From: Enterovibrio norvegicus DSM 15893
Lineage (GTDB): Bacteria > Pseudomonadota > Gammaproteobacteria > Enterobacterales > Vibrionaceae
Direction of reading: 5' to 3'
NCBI RefSeq assembly: GCF_900115495.1
Contig: NZ_FOWR01000045.1
Location: 1 to 40,110, forward strand
DNA length: 40,110 nt
Shown piece by piece: positions 1 through 9,426 of the stretch (position 1 is the first letter of the stretch; each line of letters starts with the position of its first letter). The notes beneath the pieces were generated by a model, which worked only from the letters and a program-made list of their open reading frames with translations, made no database searches and was not told where the DNA came from. A program made the position numbers and the translations under genes.

Positions 1-262
1 CATCGCGGTCGCGCGGTGTATCAAGGTCAAACTCGCCCTCTTCGGTTTTTACGCGTTTGCTGCTCGTGCCATTACGACTGTTGTTTGATGGCGACTTTTG
101 ATGTTTTTCGTAGCCTAGGTGCTCATCCATTTCAGCATTCAACGCTGCTTCGACGGTGATTTTTTTCAACATCTGGCTAAATTCGTTCAAGTCCTCAGGT
201 GTTTTGATACCTTTGGCTGCTTCCTTTGCGAAAGCTTCGAGTTCTTTCTTGTTCATGCGCAT
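1..262 (-). CDS. IS256-family transposase, N-terminal fragment (runs off left edge)
   Basis: The minus strand encodes about 87 residues that begin MRMNKKELEAFAKEAAKG and continue through EMDEHLGYEKH and a short NNSRNG stretch, which is the usual N-terminus of IS256-family (mutator-type) DDE transposases of about 400 aa. The gene continues beyond base 1, so the catalytic residues are not visible. I chose the ATG at 262 because AAGGA lies 7 bases upstream; an in-frame ATG at 256 is the alternative. A terminal inverted repeat lies about 40 bases upstream of the start. The C-terminus of a closely related transposase occurs in the same orientation at the right edge. The family call is firm; the particular IS is unknown. 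Confidence 0.88.
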   Translation of the reverse strand, partial: MRMNKKELEAFAKEAAKGIKTPEDLNEFSQMLKKITVEAALNAEMDEHLGYEKHQKSPSNNSRNGTSSKRVKTEEGEFDLDTPRDRD

Positions 263-301
263 CTGCCTATCCTTAACTCTCATTAGAGTATGGTGTGATA
301 A

Positions 302-329
302 GCAGTTACACAAAATTAGTTACAGTCTC
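302..329 (-). repeat. Terminal inverted repeat of the left IS256-family element
   Basis: Read on the minus strand, this 28-base segment starts GAGACTGTAAC and ends TGTGTAACTGC. It matches the plus-strand segment at 39822-39849 at 24 of 28 positions, and each copy sits just outside one end of a transposase gene. This marks the outer boundary of the left IS copy at base 329. I saw no obvious target-site duplication shared by the two boundaries. Confidence 0.8.
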
Positions 330-348
330 TTCGTAACACACACTGAGA

Positions 349-392
349 GTCGTACCTCGTACCTCGTACCTCGTACCTCGTACCTCGTACCC
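349..392 (-). repeat. Heptanucleotide tandem array (GAGGTAC on the minus strand)
   Basis: There are five perfect CGTACCT units in a row from base 351 and a partial sixth. Read in the sense direction of puuC, whose stop and terminator lie just to the right, the unit is GAGGTAC. The array therefore follows the puuC terminator and lies about 20 bases from the IS boundary. Related arrays occur at 22195-22333 and 39668-39758. Confidence 0.9.
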
Positions 393-397
393 CAAAC

Positions 398-430
398 AAA
401 AACGGGCAGTGAAACCACTGCCTGTTTTTA
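398..430 (-). terminator. Rho-independent terminator of puuC
   Basis: GGCAGTG (405-411) pairs with CACTGCC (416-422) and the stem is flanked by A and T runs. It lies just after the puuC stop on the minus strand, and the T-rich tail follows in that direction. Confidence 0.75.
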
Positions 431-453
431 TTCGCGTACGCTTTCCGTTACCG

Positions 454-1950
454 CTACAACGCAATCCACGTTGCTTTCACTTCCGTGTATTTCTCAAACG
501 CATGGAGTGATTTGTCGCGGCCGTTGCCGGATTGTTTGTAACCGCCGAACGGTGCGGTCATGTCGCCGCCGTCGTAGTGGTTGATCCACACCATGCCAGT
601 GCGCAGGGCTTTTGCGGTTTTGTGTGCTTTGCTGATGTCCGATGTCCACACCGCCGAAGCGAGGCCGTAGTCGGTATCGTTGGCGATCGCGATGGCTTGC
701 TCTGGGGTATCGAAGGTAATCACAGACAGCACGGGGCCGAAGATTTCTTCGCGCGCGATGCTCATGTCATTGTTCACGTTATCGAACACTGTGGGTTCAA
801 CAAACAAGCCGCCAGATGCCTCCATCACTCTTGTACCACCGCAAACGAGGTTTGCGCCTGCGTCTGTGCCCTTGCCGATATAGCTCAGCACGGTATTCAA
901 TTGCTGTTGATCGACCATGGCACCGACCTGCGTGTCGGGATCAAGCGGATGACCGGGTTGCCAGTTCTTCAACGCGGCAACCACCTTTTCAACGAACACA
1001 TCTTTAATAGAGGCTTCGACGAGAAGGCGTGAGCCTGCGGTGCATACCTCACCTTGGTTAAAGGCAATGGCTGAGGCGGCGGATTCTGCTGCCGCATCCA
1101 AATCCGGCGCGTCCGCGAAAACGATGTTCGGGCTTTTACCCCCCGCTTCCAACCACACGCGTTTCATGTTGGATTCGCCCGCATAAATCATCAATTGCTT
1201 GGCGATGCGCGTCGAACCTGTGAAGACCAAGGTATCGACATCCATGTGCAGCGCGAGCGCTTTGCCTACGGTGTGCCCAAAGCCCGGCAATACGTTTAAC
1301 ACGCCTTTAGGCATGCCTGCGTCTACGGCCAATTGGCCCAAACGCAGCGCGGTAAGGGGCGATTTCTCTGACGGTTTTAGAATCACAGAATTGCCAGACG
1401 CGAGGGCAGGGCCGAGTTTCCAACACGCCATGAGCATGGGGAAGTTCCAAGGCACGATTGCCGCGACGACACCAATGGGTTCACGGGTGATCATGCCGAT
1501 TTCATTGTGTGGCGTGGGCGCAACTTCGTCGTAAATCTTGTCGACGGCTTCCCCTGACCAACGGATAGCGCGCGCCGCGCCATACACATCGACGGCTTTG
1601 GAATAGCGGATGGGTTTACCCATGTCGAGGGTTTCAAGTAGCGCCAATTCGTCACGGTTTTCTTCAATTAATTCGGCGAATCGAATAACGACTTTCTTAC
1701 GTTCTGCAGGAGGAAGTTGAGACCAAGCGCCATCCTCAAAAACCTGGCGTGCGCTGGCGACGGCATTGTTGGCATCGTCAGTGTCACAACTGGCGACATC
1801 CGCAAGTAAACGCCCGTCAATGGGGCTCAAACAGGGGAAAGTCTCTCCTGATACAGCATTGACGTACTCACCATCGATAAAAGCCTGACCGCGAATTTCA
1901 AGATGGTTGGCGTAAGATTCCCAATCATTGCGTGATGATAACGACGACAT
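454..1950 (-). CDS. puuC: Aldehyde dehydrogenase, PuuC-like (gamma-glutamyl-gamma-aminobutyraldehyde / aminoaldehyde dehydrogenase)
   Basis: This 498-residue cytoplasmic NAD(P)-dependent aldehyde dehydrogenase has the usual family length. Visible landmarks are VPWNF at about 167, the cofactor-loop FTGSTRIA at about 243, general base Glu268 in LEAGG, catalytic Cys303 in NQGEVCTAG, and EEIFGPV. The N-terminus and the C-terminal ending resemble PuuC, which oxidises aminoaldehydes from putrescine or diaminopropane. AGAGG lies about 6 bases before the ATG. The gene is divergent from an omega-amino-acid transaminase and an MmsA-type dehydrogenase, so it plausibly supplies beta-alanine or GABA to that pathway; this is inferred from context. 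The exact substrate could be betaine aldehyde or another aminoaldehyde. Confidence 0.85.
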   Translation of the reverse strand: MSSLSSRNDWESYANHLEIRGQAFIDGEYVNAVSGETFPCLSPIDGRLLADVASCDTDDANNAVASARQVFEDGAWSQLPPAERKKVVIRFAELIEENRDELALLETLDMGKPIRYSKAVDVYGAARAIRWSGEAVDKIYDEVAPTPHNEIGMITREPIGVVAAIVPWNFPMLMACWKLGPALASGNSVILKPSEKSPLTALRLGQLAVDAGMPKGVLNVLPGFGHTVGKALALHMDVDTLVFTGSTRIAKQLMIYAGESNMKRVWLEAGGKSPNIVFADAPDLDAAAESAASAIAFNQGEVCTAGSRLLVEASIKDVFVEKVVAALKNWQPGHPLDPDTQVGAMVDQQQLNTVLSYIGKGTDAGANLVCGGTRVMEASGGLFVEPTVFDNVNNDMSIAREEIFGPVLSVITFDTPEQAIAIANDTDYGLASAVWTSDISKAHKTAKALRTGMVWINHYDGGDMTAPFGGYKQSGNGRDKSLHAFEKYTEVKATWIAL

Positions 1951-2149
1951 AATTGCCTCTCTAATCCATGTGTTTAACGCACTCTTCGCTCACTGTGCAC
2001 CATTTCAAAATATTTTACAATTGGCCTGTTTTGTTCAATTTATAATCGATATGGCGTGTTTACTGTTCGTTATATTTGACATAGTATTGCAAATATTGCT
2101 CGTTCAGCAACAACTCGTTAACAACGTAAAGCGCAAAGGACACCTGATT

Positions 2150-3484
2150 ATGGCAGAGCAGAACCCGAACAATGCACATGCACAGTTAGAGAACTTCTGG
2201 ATGCCGTTTACGGCTAACCGTCAATTTAAGTCGACGCCTCGATTGTTAGCGAAAGCCGAAGGCATGTATTACACGGATGTAGACGGAAATTCAGTGCTTG
2301 ATGGGACAGCAGGGCTTTGGTGCTGTAATGCAGGACATAGCCGTCGCGAAATCTCGGAGGCGGTCAGCCGACAAATTTCTGAACTCGATTACGCCCCTAC
2401 GTTTCAAATGGGTCATCCCCTTCCTTATGAGCTTGCTCAGCGTCTCGCGGCGCTTTCTCCGGGGGATTTGAATCGCGTCTTTTTTACCAATTCGGGATCT
2501 GAGTCAGGTGATACGGCGTTAAAAATTGCACTGGCGTATCAGCGTGCAAGAGGGCAAGCAAACCGCACCCTATTTATTGGTCGTGAGTTGGGTTATCACG
2601 GTACGGGGTTTGGTGGCATTTCAGTCGGAGGAATGGTCAACAACCGTAAAGCGTTTAGCAATCAATTACTGCCGGGCGTCGCGCACCTTCCACATACCTT
2701 GGACATTGAACGCAATGCCTTTTCTCGTGGTTTGCCTGAGCACGGGATCGAGAAAGCGGATGCGTTGGAACAGCTCATCGCATTGCATGGCGCAGAAAAC
2801 ATCGCTGCCGTGATGGTGGAGCCCATGTCCGGCTCTGGCGGTGTGGTATTGCCGCCTGTGGGTTATCTAAAACGCCTTCGTGAAATCACCACTAAACACG
2901 ACATCTTGCTGATCTTTGATGAAGTGATCACAGGGTTTGGTCGTGTCGGCGATGCGTTCGCTGCACAGCGATGGGATGTCACACCAGACATTATTACGAC
3001 CGCGAAAGCCCTCACCAACGGCGCGATTCCGATGGGAGCGGTGCTCGTGAGTGAAAAGATTTACCAAACCTGTATGCAAGCCCCTGAAGACACCATTGAG
3101 CTTTTCCACGGTTACACCTATTCAGGTCACCCTGTAGCGGCTGCCGCTGCGTTGGCAACACTCGATATTTACCGTGACGAGAAATTGTTCGAACGTTCTC
3201 GCCACATGGAAGCGGAATGGGAAAGTGCGTTGCATTCTCTGGCGGGACTCGATCATGTCATTGACGTGCGAAACACGGGGCTGATTGGCTGCGTGCAGTT
3301 TGCTCCAAGTGCTCAGGGCGCTGGGAAACGCGGTTACGAGGTGTTTACGCAATGCTTCCAAGATGGCGTTCTCGTGCGCGCATCGGGCGACATTATTGCG
3401 CTGTCACCGCCGCTGATTTTGGAATCCAAACACATTGACCAAATCGTCACGACATTAGAAAAAGCCATTAAATCGGCATCTTGA
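2150..3484 (+). CDS. bauA: Omega-amino acid (beta-alanine)-pyruvate aminotransferase, class III
   Basis: This 444-residue PLP-dependent class III aminotransferase has the N-terminal [15 protein letters not shown] typical of beta-alanine:pyruvate transaminases. Further landmarks are NSGSES at about 114 (phosphate binding), [11 protein letters not shown] with Asp257, and the PLP lysine Lys286 in TTAKALTNG. The reading frame is open further upstream, but I chose the ATG at 2150 because AAAGGA lies 9 bases before it and the family motif starts shortly after. It is followed after 29 bases by mmsA, so the two are likely one transcript. The family role is transfer of the amino group of beta-alanine or another omega-amino acid to pyruvate, giving malonate semialdehyde and alanine. 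The precise donor is not readable from sequence. Confidence 0.88.
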   Translation: MAEQNPNNAHAQLENFWMPFTANRQFKSTPRLLAKAEGMYYTDVDGNSVLDGTAGLWCCNAGHSRREISEAVSRQISELDYAPTFQMGHPLPYELAQRLAALSPGDLNRVFFTNSGSESGDTALKIALAYQRARGQANRTLFIGRELGYHGTGFGGISVGGMVNNRKAFSNQLLPGVAHLPHTLDIERNAFSRGLPEHGIEKADALEQLIALHGAENIAAVMVEPMSGSGGVVLPPVGYLKRLREITTKHDILLIFDEVITGFGRVGDAFAAQRWDVTPDIITTAKALTNGAIPMGAVLVSEKIYQTCMQAPEDTIELFHGYTYSGHPVAAAAALATLDIYRDEKLFERSRHMEAEWESALHSLAGLDHVIDVRNTGLIGCVQFAPSAQGAGKRGYEVFTQCFQDGVLVRASGDIIALSPPLILESKHIDQIVTTLEKAIKSAS

Positions 3485-3513
3485 TTGTGCCCATTGCTGA
3501 GGGAAAGACGGAC

Positions 3514-5016
3514 ATGACATCAGTAACACACTACATCGACGGCAAATACACTGGCGCGAGCGAGCGAAGCCAATCACTCTACAACCCCGCGACAGGGCGA
3601 GTGTCGGGAAGCGTATCTCTTGCGTCTGCAAGCGAAACCGCGAACGCAGTGGCGTCGGCGAAAGCGGCGTTTCCCGCATGGTCTGAAACGCCGCCACTGC
3701 GACGTGCGCGCGTCATGTTCAAATTCAAAGCGCTGGTGGAAGAAAACATTGATGAGCTTGCCGCTTTGATCACCCAAGAGCACGGCAAAGTGATTGACGA
3801 TGCAAAAGGCGAACTGACCCGTGGGCTAGAAGTGGTGGAGTTTGCCTGTGGCATTCCGCACCTATTAAAAGGCGAAATGACGGAACAGATTGGTGCCGGT
3901 ATTGATGCATGGTCACTCAATCAGCCTCTGGGTGTCGTTGCGGGTATTTCACCGTTTAACTTTCCCATCATGGTACCCATGTGGATGTTCCCTATCGCCA
4001 TTGCGTGTGGCAACACCTTCGTGATGAAGCCTTCTGAGAAAGATCCGAGCTCGACGTTACGCATTGCGGAACTCCTTACAGAAGCGGGTTTGCCAGATGG
4101 TGTGTTTAACGTGGTGAATGGCGACAAAGAAGCGGTGGATGTGCTTTTGACGCATCCAGATGTACAAGCGGTCAGCTTTGTAGGCTCGACACCCATTGCA
4201 GAATACATCTACAGCACAGCGTCTGCGCATGGTAAGCGAGTTCAAGCGTTAGGCGGCGCGAAAAACCACATGGTGGTGATGCCTGATGCGGATCTTGACC
4301 AAGCGGTAGCAGCCTTAATGGGTGCGGCATACGGCTCGGCAGGGGAGCGCTGCATGGCGATTTCAGTGGCGGTCGCTGTTGGGAATGTCGCAGATGCACT
4401 GATCGACAAATTGACACCAAAAGTTGAAGCGTTACGCGTGGGCAACGGCAATATTGATGGCATGGAAATGGGGCCTTTGGTCACCGCTGAACATTTGAAA
4501 AAAGTGGAAGGCTACGTTGCACAGGGCGTTCAAGAAGGCGCGACCTTGGTTGTCGATGGACGTGGTGTTAAGGCGGAAATTGCTGATGAAGACAACGCCG
4601 ACGGTTTCTTCCTTGGTGGCTGTTTGTTCGACAATGTCACGTCAGACATGACGGTGTATCGCGATGAAATCTTCGGCCCTGTTCTTGCGATCGTGCGTGT
4701 GCCAGATTACGCCACAGCCGTAAAACTCATCAATGAACATGAATTTGGTAACGGCACCGCTATTTTTACGCAAAACGGCGATGCCGCGCGACAGTTCTGT
4801 CATGAGATTCAAGTCGGTATGGTCGGAGTGAACGTGCCCATTCCTGTGCCCATGGCTTTCCATAGCTTTGGCGGTTGGAAGCGCTCCCTGTTTGGCCCAC
4901 TGCACATGCATGGCCCAGACGGTGTGAGGTTCTATACGCGACGCAAGGCAATCACGGCGCGTTGGCCAACCGGTATTCGTACCAATGCCGATTTCATTAT
5001 GCCAACCATGAAATAG
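3514..5016 (+). CDS. mmsA: CoA-acylating (methyl)malonate-semialdehyde dehydrogenase
   Basis: This 500-residue protein belongs to the CoA-dependent MmsA branch of the aldehyde dehydrogenases. It shows ISPFNFP at about 145, [12 protein letters not shown], catalytic Cys280 in AGERCMA, the MmsA-specific [17 protein letters not shown], and a C-terminal [13 protein letters not shown]. MmsA enzymes turn malonate or methylmalonate semialdehyde, NAD and CoA into acetyl-CoA or propionyl-CoA and CO2. Placed directly after the transaminase, it would complete beta-alanine breakdown (bauA-bauC arrangement). The start at 3514 has GAGGGAAAG upstream. A bidirectional terminator follows. Confidence 0.9.
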   Translation: MTSVTHYIDGKYTGASERSQSLYNPATGRVSGSVSLASASETANAVASAKAAFPAWSETPPLRRARVMFKFKALVEENIDELAALITQEHGKVIDDAKGELTRGLEVVEFACGIPHLLKGEMTEQIGAGIDAWSLNQPLGVVAGISPFNFPIMVPMWMFPIAIACGNTFVMKPSEKDPSSTLRIAELLTEAGLPDGVFNVVNGDKEAVDVLLTHPDVQAVSFVGSTPIAEYIYSTASAHGKRVQALGGAKNHMVVMPDADLDQAVAALMGAAYGSAGERCMAISVAVAVGNVADALIDKLTPKVEALRVGNGNIDGMEMGPLVTAEHLKKVEGYVAQGVQEGATLVVDGRGVKAEIADEDNADGFFLGGCLFDNVTSDMTVYRDEIFGPVLAIVRVPDYATAVKLINEHEFGNGTAIFTQNGDAARQFCHEIQVGMVGVNVPIPVPMAFHSFGGWKRSLFGPLHMHGPDGVRFYTRRKAITARWPTGIRTNADFIMPTMK

Positions 5017-5061
5017 CATTTATGGCGTGAAACAGCGTTTGATGCCTGAAACAACGGCATT

Positions 5062-5095
5062 AAAAAAGGAGCCCATCTGATGTGGCTCCTTTTTT
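5062..5095. terminator. Bidirectional terminator between mmsA and the EAL gene
   Basis: AAAAAAGGAGCC and GGCTCCTTTTTT form a stem with a 10-base loop. With A and T runs on both sides it can serve both the plus-strand mmsA and the minus-strand EAL gene that converges on it. Confidence 0.85.
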
Positions 5096-5126
5096 GTGTG
5101 TTCCTATGGCGAACAGCTTGTGCCAC

Positions 5127-5759
5127 CTATGCCACGTGTTCGGCAACATGTTCGATAACGCCACTAAATGGAATCCGTTCAGGTTTACTCAGTTGGTAAC
5201 CTTGAAAGAGGTCGAACCCGAGCTTACGCGCGAATAGCAACTCTTCAGCGGTTTCTATTTTTTCCGCAAGAAGCAGTAACTCTGGCGCGGATTTATACGC
5301 CAAGACAAAGCGGCTGATGGTCTCACGGGAGAGCGCACGGAAGTCAATCTTCACAATGTCTGCCAACGGCAGGAAGGGACGCCAGGCATCGCAAGGGTTG
5401 AAATCGTCAAAGGCGATGCGATAACCGCGGCTTTTCAAATCAACCAACACATCGAATAGCACAGTATCAGGCACACAGTTTTCCAGCACTTCAATCACCA
5501 GATCTTTCGGCGGGTAGTTCAGCGCTGTGCCATTGATCAGGCTTTGATAAGAGAAGTTAACGAAACATGGTTGGCCGTCTGAGACGGTTCGGACGGCGGT
5601 TTTCCCAGAGACAAAGAGGTCATTTAGCACGATCTCAGTAGCATATTCCGCGGCAACGAGCGGAAACGTATCACAACGACCATCTCTAAAAAGCAACTCA
5701 TAACCAATGCGTTGATTCTGTCGATTGAAAATAGCCTGTCGTGCAATGTTAGAGCTCAT
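5127..5759 (-). CDS. EAL-domain protein, single domain, YuxH-like
   Basis: This 210-residue protein is almost entirely one EAL (c-di-GMP phosphodiesterase) domain and has no signal, membrane segment or partner domain. Visible landmarks are YELLFR at 20-25 (the ExLxR loop), VNFS at 67-70, Glu90, AFDDF at 116-120, KID at 137-139, AEKIET at 165-170 and QGYQLSKP at 187-194. The sequence resembles the N-terminal half of EAL-HDOD proteins such as YuxH and CdgJ, but there is no HDOD half. The usual DDFGTG loop reads DDFNPC, so phosphodiesterase activity is uncertain. It converges on mmsA across a shared terminator. Confidence 0.78.
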   Translation of the reverse strand: MSSNIARQAIFNRQNQRIGYELLFRDGRCDTFPLVAAEYATEIVLNDLFVSGKTAVRTVSDGQPCFVNFSYQSLINGTALNYPPKDLVIEVLENCVPDTVLFDVLVDLKSRGYRIAFDDFNPCDAWRPFLPLADIVKIDFRALSRETISRFVLAYKSAPELLLLAEKIETAEELLFARKLGFDLFQGYQLSKPERIPFSGVIEHVAEHVA

Positions 5760-5928
5760 ATGAAGCCAAAATGCCTATGAATTAGGGACACCTGATAAGT
5801 GTATTGGATGTCTTAAAAGTGAGAGTGCCAATAAAGACTGATATTTCGCGACGAAAATTAAATAATCAAATTCATACTTTTTTAAACTTGATGAATTTGA
5901 GGGCATTGAATTTTGAGGGAGTTTTCGG

Positions 5929-6651
5929 CTAGAACGACCGTGTTTCTAACTTGCAGCCGTCTTTGGTGCAGGCAAGTACCGAGCCCTGAGTATACCAGTC
6001 ACCTAAAACGATTCGTTGCGCGAGATCATTGCCGATTGAGAAGGTATGAATATCTGGACGATGTGTGTGACCATGAATCATCGTCATTACACCTTCCGAT
6101 GCCATCACGCGTGAGACTTCACCCTGATCAACATCCATGATGTCTTCAGCTTTCTGTTGATTGCTTTCAGTGCTGCCTTTGCGGATCTTACTGCCAATGT
6201 TTTTGCGGTAAGACAGAGGAAGGCGCATGAATAGCCATTGGGCAAAAGGGTTATGCACTTTTTTTCTATAGCGCTGATACCCTTCATCCTGAATACACAA
6301 GGTGTCGCCATGCAAAATCAGGGTGGGTTTTCCGAACAGATCAATCACGGTGTGTTCAGGCAGTAAGGTCATGCCTGACGCTTTTGCGAAACGTTTACCT
6401 ATCATGAAATCGCGATTTCCATGAATGAAGTAAATAGCAACGCCTTTGTCAGAAAGCACTTTCAGTGCGGCTGCCACTTCGTGATGAAGCGGAACGTCGT
6501 CGTCATCACCTACCCACACTTCAAACAAATCCCCAAGAATATAAAGGGCAGATGCGACAGGCGCTTCATCGTTTAAAAAACGGTAGAAACAATCGGTGAT
6601 TTCTGGATGAGAAGGGCTGAGGTGGAGATCAGAAATAAAAAGTACTGTCAT
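5929..6651 (-). CDS. lpxH: UDP-2,3-diacylglucosamine hydrolase
   Basis: This 240-residue metallophosphoesterase carries the full LpxH signature: ISDLHL near the N-terminus, GDLFEVWVGDD with the bridging metal Asp, HGNRDFMIG, LILHGD, and HGHTHRP near the C-terminus. LpxH cleaves UDP-2,3-diacylglucosamine to lipid X in lipid A synthesis at the inner face of the cytoplasmic membrane. I chose the ATG at 6651 because LpxH proteins begin MTVLFISDLHL-like. No good ribosome site precedes it, and a GTG at 6678 would add nine residues. It lies about 40 bases after ppiB on the same strand, probably co-transcribed and possibly translationally coupled. Confidence 0.93.
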   Translation of the reverse strand: MTVLFISDLHLSPSHPEITDCFYRFLNDEAPVASALYILGDLFEVWVGDDDDVPLHHEVAAALKVLSDKGVAIYFIHGNRDFMIGKRFAKASGMTLLPEHTVIDLFGKPTLILHGDTLCIQDEGYQRYRKKVHNPFAQWLFMRLPLSYRKNIGSKIRKGSTESNQQKAEDIMDVDQGEVSRVMASEGVMTMIHGHTHRPDIHTFSIGNDLAQRIVLGDWYTQGSVLACTKDGCKLETRSF

Positions 6652-6692
6652 AGGAAAGAGGGCAGTGATTATTGTCACTGCCCCTCATTATA

Positions 6693-7190
6693 TTATTCTT
6701 CGATGGTTACGCTGGTGATCAGCACTTCTTCAACAGGCACGTCTTGGTGAACGTAGCCCCATTTACCCGTTGCAACACCTTTGATCTTGTTAACAACGTC
6801 CATGCCTTCAACCACTTCACCGAATACACAGTAACCCCAGCCGTCCATAGACTCAGATTTGTGGTCTAGGAAGGTGTTGTTACCCACGTTGATGAAGAAT
6901 TGTGAGCTCGCTGAATGCGGTTCCATCGTACGCGCCATTGCAATGGTACCAATCGCGTTGCTCAGGCCATTGTTTGCTTCGTTCTTAATAGACGCGCCAG
7001 TTTCTTTCTCTTCCATGCCAGACGCCATACCGCCGCCTTGGATCATGAAACCGTCGATGACACGGTGGAAAAGCGTGCCGTTGTAAAAACCATCACGGCA
7101 GTACTGCAGGAAGTTTTCTGACGTAAGTGGCGCTTTTTCAGTGTTAAGTTGGATTTTGATGTCACCAAAATTGGTATGAAGCGTAACCAT
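6693..7190 (-). CDS. ppiB: Peptidyl-prolyl cis-trans isomerase B (cyclophilin, cytoplasmic)
   Basis: This is a 165-residue cyclophilin with no signal peptide. The active-site blocks are intact: [13 protein letters not shown] at about 41-53, [17 protein letters not shown] and [16 protein letters not shown]. PpiB catalyses prolyl peptide bond isomerisation in the cytoplasm. It sits directly upstream of lpxH and divergent from cysS, an arrangement I know from Vibrio. Length and start are normal for the family. Confidence 0.95.
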   Translation of the reverse strand: MVTLHTNFGDIKIQLNTEKAPLTSENFLQYCRDGFYNGTLFHRVIDGFMIQGGGMASGMEEKETGASIKNEANNGLSNAIGTIAMARTMEPHSASSQFFINVGNNTFLDHKSESMDGWGYCVFGEVVEGMDVVNKIKGVATGKWGYVHQDVPVEEVLITSVTIEE

Positions 7191-7551
7191 GTGTTGTTCC
7201 TAATTTAATTCGCTTTTCGCTTAGACGTTTGATTCTATCCCAACGGGCGCGACATTCAACCGATTACGACGAAAAAGCCCTTCCGATGGTGGCGTGGTCT
7301 TCATGTTACTGCGTAATTCTATCTGATTCATCGCCCCTGTATATTTTCGTGAAGGTGTTGAGCACAAAAATAATCACAGACTGTGTTGGATCCTGTTGAT
7401 TTAACCCTTCAAATCGAACACCTAACCACCTTTTGAAACCCTGTGTCTTGAGGTAATATGTATTCAAGTAGCCTGCATTCAGTATCTTCAGGTTGCTTGC
7501 ATATACATCTCTAGTGTTTAGCTAATAATTGTAATGGGTAACTCGACAACC
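7191..7551. other. Divergent intergenic region between ppiB and cysS
   Basis: This 361-base region must hold the promoters of both genes. I see no protein-coding ORF with a convincing start. The one clear structure is the 47-base imperfect hairpin repeat at 7459-7505, within 50 bases of the cysS start. I saw no leader peptide or attenuator. Confidence 0.6.
7459..7505. repeat. Short palindromic repeat (solo form of the 32-kb element family)
   Basis: The right half, 7482-7505, matches the 24-base terminal repeat at 32119-32142 at about 20 of 24 positions (shared core ATCTTCAGGTTG). The left half is a degraded inverse of it, so the whole can fold into an imperfect hairpin. A second short copy of the same length lies at 32205-32251. 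Confidence 0.65.
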
Positions 7552-8937
7552 ATGTTAAAAATCTATAACTCTCTCACCAAACAGAAAGAAGAATTCAAAC
7601 CGATTGAGCCAGGCAAAGTTGGCATGTATGTGTGTGGGGTTACCATTTACGATTTGTGTCATATTGGCCACGGTCGTACGTTCGTTTCTTTTGATGTGGT
7701 GTCTCGCTACTTGCGCTTTTTGGGTTATGACCTGAAGTTTGTTCGCAATATCACTGACATTGATGACAAAATCATCAAACGTGCTGCTGAAAACGGCGAG
7801 AGCTGTGATTCACTGACCAACCGTTTGATTGGCGAAATGCACGCAGATTTTGATGCATTGAACATGAAACGCCCAGACATCGAACCACGTGCGACTGAAT
7901 TCATTGCTGAAATCATCGAGCTGGTTGAACGCCTGATTGAGCGTGGCTATGCATACGTTGCGTCAAATGGCGATGTACTGTTTGAAGTCGCGAAATTTGA
8001 CGATTACGGTAAGTTGTCTCGTCAAGATTTGGACCAGTTGCAAGCCGGTGCGCGCGTTAACATCGAAGAAGCGAAAAAGAGTCCACTGGATTTCGTGTTG
8101 TGGAAAATGTCTAAGCCGGGTGAACCAACATGGGAATCTCCGTGGGGCGCAGGTCGTCCGGGCTGGCACATCGAATGTTCCGCGATGAACTCAGCGATCC
8201 TTGGTAATCATTTTGACATTCACGCTGGCGGCTCAGATTTAACCTTCCCACACCATGAAAACGAAATCGCACAATCTTGCTGCGCCCATGATACCCAGTA
8301 TGTAAATACGTGGATGCACAGTGGCATGGTAATGGTTGACCGCGAGAAAATGTCAAAATCGCTGGGTAACTTTTTCACCATTCGTGATGTTTTGGGTCAT
8401 TACGACGCTGAAACCGTGCGCTACTTCTTGATGTCAGGTCACTATCGCAGTCAGTTGAACTACAGCGAAGAAAATCTTAAACAAGCACGTGCTGCCGTTG
8501 AGCGTTTATACACCGCGTTACGTGGACTTGATTTGTCTGTTGTCGCCGAAGGCGGTGACGCATTTGTTGCGCGCTTTAAAGCGGCAATGGATGACGACTT
8601 TAATACACCAGAAGCCTATTCCGTGCTGTTTGAGATGGCGCGTGAAATTAACCGTCTAAAAGCGGAAGATGAAACTTCTGCTGCGAAACTGGCTGCACGC
8701 ATGCGTGAACTGGCTGACGTGCTTGGTCTGTTGGGTCAAGAGCCTGAAGCTTTCCTTCAAGGAAACGCAGCAGGTGATGATGATGAAGTCGCGAAGATTG
8801 AAGGCCTGATCAAAGCGCGTAACGATGCGCGTGCAAGCAAAGATTGGGCGGCTGCGGATGCTGCACGAAACGCATTGACCGAAATGGGTATCGTACTGGA
8901 AGACGGTGCGGCAGGAACAACGTGGCGTCGTAAATAA
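7552..8937 (+). CDS. cysS: Cysteinyl-tRNA synthetase
   Basis: This 461-residue class I aminoacyl-tRNA synthetase matches the E. coli enzyme in length and landmarks. It has zinc ligands Cys28, Cys209, His234 and Glu238, HIGH at 37-40 and KMSKS at 266-270. It charges tRNA-Cys in the cytoplasm. I chose the ATG at 7552 ([15 protein letters not shown]) from family N-termini; an in-frame ATG at 7534 would add six residues. No strong Shine-Dalgarno sequence precedes either. It is single, with its own terminator. Confidence 0.97.
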   Translation: MLKIYNSLTKQKEEFKPIEPGKVGMYVCGVTIYDLCHIGHGRTFVSFDVVSRYLRFLGYDLKFVRNITDIDDKIIKRAAENGESCDSLTNRLIGEMHADFDALNMKRPDIEPRATEFIAEIIELVERLIERGYAYVASNGDVLFEVAKFDDYGKLSRQDLDQLQAGARVNIEEAKKSPLDFVLWKMSKPGEPTWESPWGAGRPGWHIECSAMNSAILGNHFDIHAGGSDLTFPHHENEIAQSCCAHDTQYVNTWMHSGMVMVDREKMSKSLGNFFTIRDVLGHYDAETVRYFLMSGHYRSQLNYSEENLKQARAAVERLYTALRGLDLSVVAEGGDAFVARFKAAMDDDFNTPEAYSVLFEMAREINRLKAEDETSAAKLAARMRELADVLGLLGQEPEAFLQGNAAGDDDEVAKIEGLIKARNDARASKDWAAADAARNALTEMGIVLEDGAAGTTWRRK

Positions 8938-8966
8938 CCACGACCACTAAGTCGACAAAAAATCCG

Positions 8967-8992
8967 AAACGGAGCTTAGGCTCCGTTTTTTT
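8967..8992 (+). terminator. Rho-independent terminator of cysS
   Basis: AACGGAGC and GCTCCGTT form a stem around a TTAG loop, followed by a run of seven T. Confidence 0.88.
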
Positions 8993-9426
8993 ATGCTCAT
9001 TTTTTATCTTCATGCTTTTTGGAGGGCGCATAGTTTGTGTAAGAAGAACGGACAGTTGATTGAGAATATTGAAAAAGTGAAACATGCTGTATAAATAAAT
9101 TTAACAATTCAATATCACCATGAATACATCCATCGAATTAGTGAAATTAGAAGCATTTTGTAATCTGGTAGTGTTTTCATCTTTAAGTGTATGAATTTCT
9201 TGCATTGACTAAAAAGACAGATATTTTTCGTATGGAAAACATGTCATTTTCTCAAAGATAGAACAAGAAAAAATCCTGCATATCCCATGATGTCGGTAGT
9301 CAACGTGAAAGGTTTTTGAGCCCTGTCTTGTGGTCAGGTGGGGTTCGCCCGATTGAGCTGTACGGAAACTTTTGATGTTGCTCTCTAGGAAAAGAGATTA
9401 ACGATAAGTCTTTAAGGACAGCAGCA
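8993..9426. other. AT-rich upstream region of the porin gene
   Basis: About 430 bases without a supported gene. Most is AT-rich and suits a regulated porin promoter with a long leader. A more GC-rich patch lies at about 9296-9365. TAAGGA at 9413-9418 is the ribosome site of the porin. I see no convincing small ORF or defined operator. Confidence 0.5.

Noticed and set aside
349-392. CRISPR-like array
   Set aside because: The repeats are 7 bases with no spacers and no cas genes are present. It is a simple tandem repeat.
9296-9365. A small RNA in the GC-rich patch of the porin leader
   Set aside because: Only very short stems were visible and there is no independent terminator, so the call cannot be supported.
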